A stretch of DNA of 64,000 nucleotides from Bacteroidales bacterium (lineage in GTDB: Bacteria > Bacteroidota > Bacteroidia > Bacteroidales > WCHB1-69). Positions 42,292 through 49,084 of the stretch are shown piece after piece (the stretch's first letter is position 1; each line of letters opens with the position of its first letter). Made by a program: the position numbers and the translations under genes. The stretch covers positions 1 to 64,000 of the forward strand of contig JAFPVR010000064.1 in the NCBI GenBank assembly GCA_017395245.1, read 5' to 3'. The notes under the pieces were generated by a model that searched no databases, was not told the DNA's origin, and worked only from the letters and a program-made list of their open reading frames with translations.

Positions 42292-43488
42292 ATGATGTTC
42301 ACCGACTATGTGCTCTTTTTCGAGATTCTGCTGTTCACGCTGCTTTTCGCAGGATGCCGCTCACTTTTTCGGAAAGAAGGACTCAACCATATCCTGCTGC
42401 TCGGTGGCAATGTCTTGATACTGACGCATATAGTTTCTCCAAAGTCGCTCTTTCTGCTCTTCATCGTGGCACTGTTGGCCTACGGCGCGGGGCTGCTTTT
42501 GCGGAAACGGCACTCGGGCATACTGCTCGCGATAACCCTCACGCTGTTGATTCTCTTCTTTGCCGTCCGCAACTATCCGCTTGTGCAGTCGTGGCTTGGC
42601 AGCTGGTGGACCGACACCCTTGGCAAGCATTTTCTCTCGGTGGAGAAAATAGGGCTTTCCTACATCCTTTTTCGTGTAATTCATTGGTTAGTTGAAAGTT
42701 ATCGTGGTACGCTCCGTACCCGAAACTTCTTGGCATACGTCAACTACCTCTTCTTTTTCCCCACCTTTATGGCGGGACCTATTGACACGCTCAACAACTT
42801 TCACTATTGGATGTCGCACACGCATGTACGCCTCAATGTGCGGCGTATGCTCGCGGGTGTCGGCCGTATCTTCTACGGCGCGGTTAAAACGCTACTTGTT
42901 GTCCCGCTGATAAAACCGTATGCGGTTGATTACCAGATGCTTATTCCGATATTTGGGCCGTGGGGCGCTGTCTGCTCCGCCGCGCTGCTTTACTCATTCT
43001 ACATCTACATCGACTTTTCCGGCTATTGCGACATCGCCATCGGGATGGGCGGCATGCTTGGGGTGCGCGTGCCCGAGAACTTCAACCGCCCTTACCTTTC
43101 GGATAATATTTCCGAATTTTGGAAACGTTGGCACATCACATTCTCCACATTCTTAAGGATTTACGTCTTCAAGCCCGTCATTGCGCTGCTCAACCGAACC
43201 TTTTTGCGGGAATATCGGATGGTGGTGTCGGTGACGGCCTATATGGTCACCTTCCTCGTCTGCGGTCTCTGGCACGGCAGCACGTTGAATTTCGTGTTCT
43301 GGGGGCTGTGGCACGGATTAGGACTCTCTGTCTATAAGCTGTTTATACATAACAGAATGCCGAAAACGCCTACTTTGGTTCGAAAAATTTCCGCCACACT
43401 GTTCACATTTCTCTTCGTGACCGTCGGGTGGGTGTTTTTCAACTATCCTGTTGATAAATTGTTGATAATGTTTAAGTTGTTGTTCTGA
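42292..43488 (+). CDS. MBOAT family O-acyltransferase (DltB/AlgI-like)
   Basis: A 398-residue polytopic membrane protein of the MBOAT family, which moves acyl groups from the cytoplasm to extracytoplasmic polymers. The characteristic parts are the NFNRPYLSDNISEFWKRWHI segment with the conserved Trp/His (about 262-281) and the catalytic histidine in VCGLWHGSTLNFV (about 323-335). Eight or more membrane helices are visible. It is the first gene of a tight module: its TGA overlaps the ATG of the SGNH/DltD-like gene, and a microprotein follows. The substrate polymer is not evident; lipopolysaccharide, capsule or exopolysaccharide are options, since teichoic acid is absent from this type of bacterium. 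Confidence 0.9.
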   Translation: MMFTDYVLFFEILLFTLLFAGCRSLFRKEGLNHILLLGGNVLILTHIVSPKSLFLLFIVALLAYGAGLLLRKRHSGILLAITLTLLILFFAVRNYPLVQSWLGSWWTDTLGKHFLSVEKIGLSYILFRVIHWLVESYRGTLRTRNFLAYVNYLFFFPTFMAGPIDTLNNFHYWMSHTHVRLNVRRMLAGVGRIFYGAVKTLLVVPLIKPYAVDYQMLIPIFGPWGAVCSAALLYSFYIYIDFSGYCDIAIGMGGMLGVRVPENFNRPYLSDNISEFWKRWHITFSTFLRIYVFKPVIALLNRTFLREYRMVVSVTAYMVTFLVCGLWHGSTLNFVFWGLWHGLGLSVYKLFIHNRMPKTPTLVRKISATLFTFLFVTVGWVFFNYPVDKLLIMFKLLF

Positions 43489-44606
43489 TGAAAGAGGTTT
43501 ACCGGTTGAGATTTCTGGCCCGGATAGGGGTCGTGGTGATGGTTGCCGTTGCCTTCTGGCTCGTTGTTGCGCGGTTCATCCCGACGTTCCACGCTCCGCA
43601 GTGCCCGGAATGGGAAGGGCAGCTTTATACCATCCGCCACCAAGACCTTCGCGACAACAACCCGCTCTATACCAATCTGTTGCTGACAAGTGTAAAACGA
43701 AACGATGGCTGGTTGGTGCTGGGCACGTCAGAGACGAATGCGCGACCCAACGGCAACTATTACGACTTCCTGAACACCGACACAGCACTTCGGTGCGGAT
43801 TTTCGGTCATCGCAGGCGCGGGCCGCACAGCCTGCACCTACTTCCCACTGATTCAGAGTAATGAAAACGTTCGCGGGCTCAAGGTCCTCTTCTTCCTTAA
43901 CCCCTCCTACGGTTGCGGAAAGCTTGCCTACAGCAATGAGGACTACTTTTCCCGCTACGTCTCGTCAGCCGTCTGTCGGGAAGTCAACCGTCCTGTGAAT
44001 GAGGATGTTGAACGTATTCTGCAGGCGAATCTGTCGAAGCTGAACTGGGGTGTCAGGGTAGGGGAGTGGCTGGCTTGCCATACCGACCGCCTGCGTCGCA
44101 AGTATTCCCAGGATCTTGCTTTCTCACTCAATCCCAGCAAGTTCGGGGAAACACTGACTTGGCTCGACTCGGCCATGGTGTCTCGCCTTCCCGACAGTTG
44201 TGCCCGCCCCGACAGCAGCCGTTACAATTACGAGCTGAATGTAGGAGCCTCCTTCGACGTGCATTCCTACAAACTCAGGCCGCATCCCGAGTCGTCCTAT
44301 CGCGCCGACGAGTTGCGCACGATGATACGGCTTTGCAAGGCTCGGGGCGTGGACATCGTCTACATAGCCGGACCCTACAACGAAATCGCGTACCGCAAGG
44401 TTTATCCGCAGGATCTGCCTGATATACAGCAGGTTTCAGCAGAGATATTGAAAGTCTTGGACGAGGAGGGCGCCGCATATATCGATTGCACGGATCTTTC
44501 CGCAGAGCCGGGTGTCTTCGCCGATTGGCAGCACCATACGAGCTACGGTGCGTATCGTATCTATCAGAAAATCAAGAATTATGTTTTGGAAAAGGAAAAC
44601 CGTTAA
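43488..44606 (+). CDS. SGNH/DltD-like membrane-anchored acyl-transfer partner
   Basis: A 372-residue protein with an N-terminal membrane anchor (about 11-30, core IGVVVMVAVAFWLVV) and an extracytoplasmic domain. The block LVLGTSETNARPNG (about 76-89) resembles the Ser-containing first block of SGNH/DltD proteins, and the late FADWQHHTSYGA (about 344-355) gives the Asp/His pair. KVLFFLNPSYG and VDIVYIAGPYNE are strand-loop elements. In the Dlt and alginate systems such a protein completes acyl transfer begun by the MBOAT. The tight overlap with the MBOAT gene supports that role. Sequence similarity to true DltD is moderate, so DltD-like is a structural suggestion. Confidence 0.72.
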   Translation: MKEVYRLRFLARIGVVVMVAVAFWLVVARFIPTFHAPQCPEWEGQLYTIRHQDLRDNNPLYTNLLLTSVKRNDGWLVLGTSETNARPNGNYYDFLNTDTALRCGFSVIAGAGRTACTYFPLIQSNENVRGLKVLFFLNPSYGCGKLAYSNEDYFSRYVSSAVCREVNRPVNEDVERILQANLSKLNWGVRVGEWLACHTDRLRRKYSQDLAFSLNPSKFGETLTWLDSAMVSRLPDSCARPDSSRYNYELNVGASFDVHSYKLRPHPESSYRADELRTMIRLCKARGVDIVYIAGPYNEIAYRKVYPQDLPDIQQVSAEILKVLDEEGAAYIDCTDLSAEPGVFADWQHHTSYGAYRIYQKIKNYVLEKENR

Positions 44607-44700
44607 GGTCTTGGTGGTGGTTGCCGTCTTCGCGCTGGTGCTGCTGTTGCTGATGCATCGCGTGGAGGGCGACATTTCATGCCTGTATACAACATTCTAA
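44581..44700 (+). CDS. DltX-like membrane microprotein
   Basis: A 39-residue protein that overlaps the end of the SGNH gene by 26 bases. It has a basic start (MFWKRKTVK), one membrane helix (VLVVVAVFALVLLLLM, about 10-25) and a short extracytoplasmic tail ending in CLYTTF, with Tyr36 near the C terminus. In Dlt-type systems a microprotein of the same size and topology, DltX, carries the acyl group on a C-terminal tyrosine between MBOAT and SGNH protein. The match here is in size, topology, tail and gene context; there is no long conserved sequence, so the assignment is an inference. Confidence 0.55.
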   Translation: MFWKRKTVKVLVVVAVFALVLLLLMHRVEGDISCLYTTF

Positions 44701-44701
44701 T

Positions 44702-44780
44702 GTAGAGACGTGGTGCACCGCGTTTCTACCTTAAATTGTGGTGCACCGCGTCTCTACATTGAATCGTGGCACATCGCGTC
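44702..44780. repeat. Dispersed palindromes (GTAGAGACG family), copies 7-9
   Basis: Three successive, partly decayed copies: GTAGAGACGTGGTGCACCGC plus GTTTCTAC (44702-44729), GTGGTGCACCGCGTCTCTAC (about 44738-44757), and GTGGCACATCGCGTCC (about 44766-44781). They lie between the acylation module and the end of the convergent minus-strand gene. Confidence 0.88.
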
Positions 44781-44836
44781 CTTATGGCGTAAAAGAATTT
44801 CCGCATATTTCCGCGGTTTCCGCAGTTTTCCGCAAT

Positions 44837-44863
44837 AAAAAAGAGGCGTCGCACTGACGCCCC
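44837..44863 (-). terminator. Rho-independent-like terminator of the hydroxyacyl-CoA dehydrogenase gene
   Basis: On the minus strand GGGGCGTC, loop AGTGC, and GACGCCTC form an 8-bp hairpin (one G-U pair) followed by six T. It starts 8 bases after the stop of the gene ending at 44871. Confidence 0.8.
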
Positions 44864-44870
44864 TTTTCGA

Positions 44871-45707
44871 TTAATACTTGTAGAAGCCTTCGCCTGTCTT
44901 GCGGCCGAGCAGACCGGCACGCACCATCTTGCGGAGCAGCGGGTGAGGACGGTACTTCGGGTCGCCGAACTCCTTGTAGAGCACCTCCATGATGGCGAGG
45001 TTCACATCGTTGCCGATGAGGTCGGCCAATGCGAGCGGGCCCATGGGATGGTTGGCACCCAACATCATGCATTTGTCGATGTCCTCGGCGGAAGCGATGC
45101 CGTCGGCCAAAATGCCCACAGCCTCGTTAATCATCGGGATGAGGATGCGGTTGACGACAAAGCCGGGAGCCTCGTTCACGGGAACGGGGGTCTTGCCGAT
45201 TTCCGTGGTCAGATCGACGATGCACTTGGCGGTTTCGTCGGAGGTGAGCTGGCCCTTGATGACTTCCACCAACGCCATTCTGTCGGCGGGGTTGAAGAAG
45301 TGACAGCCGATGAACTGGGTCGGACGGCTCGTGCAAGCGGCAATCTCCGTGATGGAGAGTGAAGAGGAGTTGGTGGCGAAAATCGTCTCCGGCTTGCAGA
45401 TTTTGTCGAGCTCCATGAAGACCTCCTTCTTGAGCTGCATATCCTCCACGGCGGCCTCAATCACGAGGTCGGCGTCCGCGAATGTGGTGTAGTCGGTGGT
45501 GGTGGTGATGTTTTTCAGCAGAGCATCGACAGCCTCCTGGGTCATCTTGCCTTTTTCCACCAGTTTGCCATAACCTTTGGAAATGGAACCCATCGCCTTG
45601 TCGAGGCTGGCTTGGGTCCGGCTCTTCATGACCACGGGCATCTTAGCGGCAAACGCTTTCACAATACCCTTGGCCATAGTACCTGTACCTATAACACAAA
45701 TTTTCAT
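44871..45707 (-). CDS. hbd: 3-hydroxybutyryl-CoA dehydrogenase
   Basis: A 278-residue NAD-dependent dehydrogenase converting 3-hydroxyacyl-CoA and acetoacetyl-CoA. The Rossmann motif is GTGTMA (7-12); [12 protein letters not shown] (about 113-124), the catalytic histidine in [13 protein letters not shown], and [11 protein letters not shown] follow. The C-terminal domain has [17 protein letters not shown]. Length and motifs match the single-function enzyme of butyrate or amino-acid fermentation. It lies 33 bases after the crotonase gene on the same strand, giving two consecutive steps of the crotonyl-CoA route. Acetyl-CoA acetyltransferase and acyl-CoA dehydrogenase genes are not in the window. 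Confidence 0.93.
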   Translation of the reverse strand: MKICVIGTGTMAKGIVKAFAAKMPVVMKSRTQASLDKAMGSISKGYGKLVEKGKMTQEAVDALLKNITTTTDYTTFADADLVIEAAVEDMQLKKEVFMELDKICKPETIFATNSSSLSITEIAACTSRPTQFIGCHFFNPADRMALVEVIKGQLTSDETAKCIVDLTTEIGKTPVPVNEAPGFVVNRILIPMINEAVGILADGIASAEDIDKCMMLGANHPMGPLALADLIGNDVNLAIMEVLYKEFGDPKYRPHPLLRKMVRAGLLGRKTGEGFYKY

Positions 45708-45740
45708 AATAATGATTTTAAGTTATTGATTGATAGATTG

Positions 45741-46520
45741 TTATTTGTTCTTAAACTGCACATCCTGCTTGTTAAGGAAGGCGTACATGCCGGCTTTCTG
45801 GTCTTTGGTGGCGAAGCACTTCCCGAACATGCGGCTCTCGTAGGCAATGGCCTCGTCGGCGGGCAGGTCATACTCCTCGTTGATGCATTCCTTGGCGTAG
45901 CGCACGGCGATGGGGGCGTTCTTCACAATACGGTGGGCCATTCGAATAGCCTCTTTCATAAGCTCTTCCGGCTCATAAACGGCATTCACCAACCCGACAC
46001 GCAGAGCCTCGTCAGCCTTGACGGCGCGGCCGGTGAAGATGAGCTCCTTGGCAACGCCCATGCCGGCAATCTTGGCCAGACGGTAAGTGCCCGAGAAGCC
46101 GGGAATAATGCCGAGGCCGACTTCGGGCTGTCCGAATTTGGCGTTGGAGGAGGCGATGCGGATGTCGCAGGCCAAGGCTAACTCGCAGCCGCCGCCGAGC
46201 GCGAAACCGTTCACCGCCGCGATGACGGGAATCGGCAAGGTCTCGATCTTGCGGAAAACGCCCGCCCCAATGGCTCCAAAGCGTTCGCCCTCCTCGGCGT
46301 TCAGCGGTTGCATCTCCGAGATGTCCGCGCCTGCCACGAACGATTTCTCGCCGTCGCCGGTGATGATCAGCACACGGATGCCGGGGTCAAGGTTTGTCAG
46401 GAAATCGTCCATCTCCTTCAGAAGGTTGGAGTTCAGCGCGTTGAGCGACTTCGGCGCGGAGATGGTCAGCGTGCAGACCGCATCCGCCAGGTCTATTTTC
46501 AGGAATTCGTATTCTTTCAT
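45741..46520 (-). CDS. Enoyl-CoA hydratase / crotonase
   Basis: A 259-residue crotonase-fold enzyme hydrating crotonyl-CoA to 3-hydroxybutyryl-CoA. Visible family elements are the oxyanion-hole segment FVAGADISEM (about 63-72) and GFALGGGCELALACDIRIAS (about 102-121) with the first catalytic Glu, and FGQPEVGLGIIPGFSGT (about 126-142) with the second. The start MKEYEFLKID at 46520 is set by a promoter at 46542-46549; an upstream extension to 46571 would overlap it. It is the first gene of the two-gene unit with the dehydrogenase. Confidence 0.92.
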   Translation of the reverse strand: MKEYEFLKIDLADAVCTLTISAPKSLNALNSNLLKEMDDFLTNLDPGIRVLIITGDGEKSFVAGADISEMQPLNAEEGERFGAIGAGVFRKIETLPIPVIAAVNGFALGGGCELALACDIRIASSNAKFGQPEVGLGIIPGFSGTYRLAKIAGMGVAKELIFTGRAVKADEALRVGLVNAVYEPEELMKEAIRMAHRIVKNAPIAVRYAKECINEEYDLPADEAIAYESRMFGKCFATKDQKAGMYAFLNKQDVQFKNK

Positions 46521-46541
46521 AACCGTTATTTTTACGAGGGG

Positions 46542-46549
46542 CAAAGATA
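46542..46549 (-). promoter_or_regulatory. Promoter -7 element (TATCTTTG) of the crotonase unit, minus strand
   Basis: The complement reads TATCTTTG, 22 bases before the crotonase ATG. It lies directly after the T-run of the previous gene's terminator. Confidence 0.68.
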
Positions 46550-46550
46550 C

Positions 46551-46578
46551 AAAAAAAGTGCCTTTCGGCACTCTTTTT
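46551..46578 (-). terminator. Terminator after the Spy-like gene, minus strand
   Basis: The complement reads AGTGCC, loop GAAA, GGCACT and then seven T, a compact 6-bp hairpin with a stable tetraloop, immediately after the stop codon at 46579. The next gene's promoter follows within a few bases. Confidence 0.85.
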
Positions 46579-47091
46579 TTAACGTTTCTTCTTGCCCGTG
46601 TTCACGGGGCCGGTGTTATCTTCTTTTTTTACGGCATCTTTCTTTCTGGCGGTCAGCTGCCGTTTGTACTGATATTCAGCGTTGTACAAGTCCTGGAGAT
46701 GTCTCGGCGTCAAGATGGTTTTGTATTTCTTGTAGTACGTAGTCTCAAGATTCAGCAGGGTTTTGCGCAACTCGAACTTCTGGTCCTGCAGGTAAGTGAG
46801 TTGTTTGTCACTCAACTTTTCGATGATTTCCTTGTTGGTGCCCGGAGCCCCCAAGACAATCTCCTGCTTCTGTAAGTTCTTGTGGTAGGTCTCCATCGCC
46901 TTCGCCTCGGCGTTGAGGTATTCCTCGTACACTTTCCAGAAACTTTGCGTCTCCTTGCCGCTCAACTGGACATGCGCTTTCATGTATTCGATGCGTTTTT
47001 GAATCATCGCCTTGGCGTTGCTCTCTTGGGCATAGAGGGCAGTCGTCGCGCATAACGCCAAAACGGTCAAAGTAATCCAAAGTTTTTTCAT
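46579..47091 (-). CDS. Spy/CpxP-like periplasmic helical protein
   Basis: A 170-residue exported protein with signal peptide MKKLWITLTVLALCATTALYA. The mature part is helical: IQKRIEYMKAHVQLSGKETQ, KLSDKQLTYLQDQKFELRKT and KYKTILTPRHLQDLY. The last is an LTxxQ-like element (here LTPRHLQ) typical of Spy/CpxP sensors and chaperones. The C terminus is Lys-rich. It is the third gene of a unit with an ECF sigma factor and a probable anti-sigma factor, an arrangement seen often in Bacteroidota for envelope-stress control. Confidence 0.75.
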   Translation of the reverse strand: MKKLWITLTVLALCATTALYAQESNAKAMIQKRIEYMKAHVQLSGKETQSFWKVYEEYLNAEAKAMETYHKNLQKQEIVLGAPGTNKEIIEKLSDKQLTYLQDQKFELRKTLLNLETTYYKKYKTILTPRHLQDLYNAEYQYKRQLTARKKDAVKKEDNTGPVNTGKKKR

Positions 47092-47109
47092 TGCAATAAC
47101 GTTTATAGG

Positions 47110-47439
47110 TTAATAAATGTATTGGTAATAATCCATCATGGCAAGCTCCTCGCTGTAGTATTCTGTGGCCACGGATTCGAGGATTTCCTCCTCGGCGGTG
47201 CTCGCTGCAATCTGCTGCGTTTGCGTGATGTCCGTACCCTCGTTGGGCGTGTTGTACGTGAAGAATATGCCGGCTGCGATGGCAATCACTGCAACAGCGG
47301 CGATGGCGGAGGAGATAATGGTTTTTCTTTTATGCTGCTCACGCTTAATGTTTTGCATGACCCGGCCAGGCAACTCTTCGAAATAATTCTCCGGTACCTG
47401 GTAACGCTCAGTCTTCTCTAAATTATCTAAATCAAACAT
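47110..47439 (-). CDS. Probable anti-sigma factor (single-pass)
   Basis: A 109-residue protein with a soluble N-terminal part (residues 1-39, containing VPENYFEELPGRVMQNIKRE), one membrane helix (about 41-62, core IISSAIAAVAVIAIAAGIFF) and an acidic extracytoplasmic tail ending in MDYYQYIY. The N-terminal pattern xVPENYFExLPxRVM recurs in small Bacteroidota proteins encoded after ECF sigma factors. It lies 38 bases after the sigma gene and 18 bases before the Spy-like gene, so an anti-sigma role is inferred. It lacks a recognisable zinc anti-sigma motif. Confidence 0.65.
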   Translation of the reverse strand: MFDLDNLEKTERYQVPENYFEELPGRVMQNIKREQHKRKTIISSAIAAVAVIAIAAGIFFTYNTPNEGTDITQTQQIAASTAEEEILESVATEYYSEELAMMDYYQYIY

Positions 47440-47477
47440 AACGAATCAAAAATTACAATACAGTGACTGCGGTAACC

Positions 47478-48035
47478 TTAAAAGGTTAAACGCTCCGTGA
47501 TATTTTTTTTGATTTTTTCGGCGGCGAAGTGGTAGGAGGCCTTGAGGGCGCTCTCGGAGGTGTCGAAAATTTTCGACATTTCCGCGTACGGAGTCTCGTC
47601 GTAGTAGCGCATGGTGAACACGGCGCGTTGTTTCGGCGGCAGCTTGGTGATTTCCTCCTGCAACACCTGCTCGATCTGACTCGGCGTGAAGGTGCTGTTG
47701 TCAGCCTGGCTCACCAACATGAAATCCGTGTAGGAATCGTCGTCGAGGTTCAGCAACTTTTTCTTCTTTTCGATATATGTCAGTGCTTCATTAACACAAA
47801 TCCTTGTTATCCAAGTTTTTAAGCTGGATTCGCTTCTGAACCTGTCGAGGTTTCGCCAGATTTTGATGCACACGTTCTGGGTCACATCGTCGGCATCCTC
47901 GTGGATGGTCACGATGCGGCGCGCACTGTAATAGATGAGCTTCTGGTATTTCTTCAGCAGCAGCTCGAAGGCTTTTTCTTTGGTCTTCTCGTTGTTGAAG
48001 AGCGACAGGATGAATTCGTCGGTGATTTCGGGCAT
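47478..48035 (-). CDS. ECF RNA polymerase sigma factor
   Basis: A 185-residue sigma-70 family protein of the ECF group. Region 2 has LLKKYQKLIYYSARRIVTIH and DADDVTQNVCIKIWRNLDRF (about 45-71), with the acidic DDVTQ typical of region 2.2. Region 4 has ITKLPPKQRAVFTMRYYDETP and the helix-turn-helix YAEMSKIFDTSESALKASYH (about 133-172). It is the first gene of a unit with the anti-sigma and Spy-like genes. Target promoters are not visible. It starts at 48035, 16 bases after the end of the transketolase gene, so it may also receive read-through. Confidence 0.93.
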   Translation of the reverse strand: MPEITDEFILSLFNNEKTKEKAFELLLKKYQKLIYYSARRIVTIHEDADDVTQNVCIKIWRNLDRFRSESSLKTWITRICVNEALTYIEKKKKLLNLDDDSYTDFMLVSQADNSTFTPSQIEQVLQEEITKLPPKQRAVFTMRYYDETPYAEMSKIFDTSESALKASYHFAAEKIKKNITERLTF

Positions 48036-48050
48036 TCTGTTGATTGTTTG

Positions 48051-49004
48051 TTATTTACGGCTTATGGCCTTCCGGCAGGCCTCCATGATGTGGTCTTTGT
48101 CGAGTCCGAAATGCGCCATCAGTTCGTCGGGGGTGCCGCTTTGGCCGAAGACATCGTCCACGCCGACCATTTCCACGGGGGCGGGCAGGTTGCGGCTGAG
48201 GCACTGGCAGACGGCGTCGCCCATGCCGCCGTTGAGGAAGTGCTCCTCGGCGGTGACGGCGCAACCGGTTCTGCGCACGCTGTTGATGACGGTTTCAACA
48301 TCCAACGGTTTGATAGTCGCGATGTTGACAACTTCCACGGAGACGCCTTGCTCGCGCAGCGTGTCGGCGGCTTGCAGGGCCGGGAACACCAGATGGCCCG
48401 TGGCGAAAACCGTGACATCCGTGCCTTCCCGCATCATCTCCGCCTTCCCGATGACGAACGGTTTGTTCTCTTCGGTGAAGTTCGGTACGGCTGGGCGGCC
48501 GAAGCGCAAATAGACGGGGCCGTTGTATTCGGCCGCCGCGATGGTCGCCATCTTCGTCTGGTTATAGTCGCAGGGGTTGATAACCACCATGTTGGGCAAC
48601 ATCCGCATCAGTCCGAGGTCTTCCATCATCTGGTGCGTGGCGCCGTCTTCGCCCACGGTGATGCCCGAATGCGACGCGCCAATCTTGACGTTCAGGTTCG
48701 AGTAAGCCACCGTCATGCGGATTTGGTCGTAGACGCGGCCCGAGACGAAGCCTGCAAAACCGGCGGCGAACGGAATCTTGCCGCTCAACGCGAGACCGGC
48801 TGAGATGCCAATCATGTTGGCCTCGGCAATGCCGCACTGGACGAAACGCTCCGGATAGGTGGCCTTAAAGTCGCCCATCTTCACGCTCCCCGTGACGTCG
48901 GCGGTCAGAGCGAAAATATTGTCATTGTGCTGCGCCGCTTCCATCAAGCCGGCGCCAAAACCCGAGCGGGTGTCTTTCATCGTGTAATTCTCCAAATTTT
49001 CCAT
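48051..49004 (-). CDS. Transketolase C-terminal subunit
   Basis: A 317-residue protein covering the pyrimidine-binding and C-terminal domains of transketolase. It contains RFVQCGIAEANMIGISAGLA (about 49-68) with the ThDP-activating Glu, SHSGITVGEDGATHQ (about 107-121) and RFGRPAVPNF. In split transketolases it pairs with an N-terminal ThDP-diphosphate-binding subunit; that partner is not on either side here (the upstream gene is divergent), so it must be elsewhere or this is an orphan half. The start MENLENYTMKD at 49004 is 17 bases from a TATTTTTG element on the same strand. Confidence 0.87.
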   Translation of the reverse strand: MENLENYTMKDTRSGFGAGLMEAAQHNDNIFALTADVTGSVKMGDFKATYPERFVQCGIAEANMIGISAGLALSGKIPFAAGFAGFVSGRVYDQIRMTVAYSNLNVKIGASHSGITVGEDGATHQMMEDLGLMRMLPNMVVINPCDYNQTKMATIAAAEYNGPVYLRFGRPAVPNFTEENKPFVIGKAEMMREGTDVTVFATGHLVFPALQAADTLREQGVSVEVVNIATIKPLDVETVINSVRRTGCAVTAEEHFLNGGMGDAVCQCLSRNLPAPVEMVGVDDVFGQSGTPDELMAHFGLDKDHIMEACRKAISRK

Positions 49005-49020
49005 GCCAAAAAATTTGCGG

Positions 49021-49057
49021 CAAAAATACGAAATTTGAGAAAAGAGAGTTATCTTTG
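49021..49057. promoter_or_regulatory. Divergent promoter pair
   Basis: On the minus strand 49028-49021 reads TATTTTTG, for the transketolase gene. On the plus strand 49050-49057 reads TATCTTTG, 28 bases before the ATG at 49085. The upstream elements of the two promoters must overlap in the 20 bases between them. Confidence 0.6.
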
Positions 49058-49084
49058 CCCCCAAATTCTTTTGGATTATTTTTG

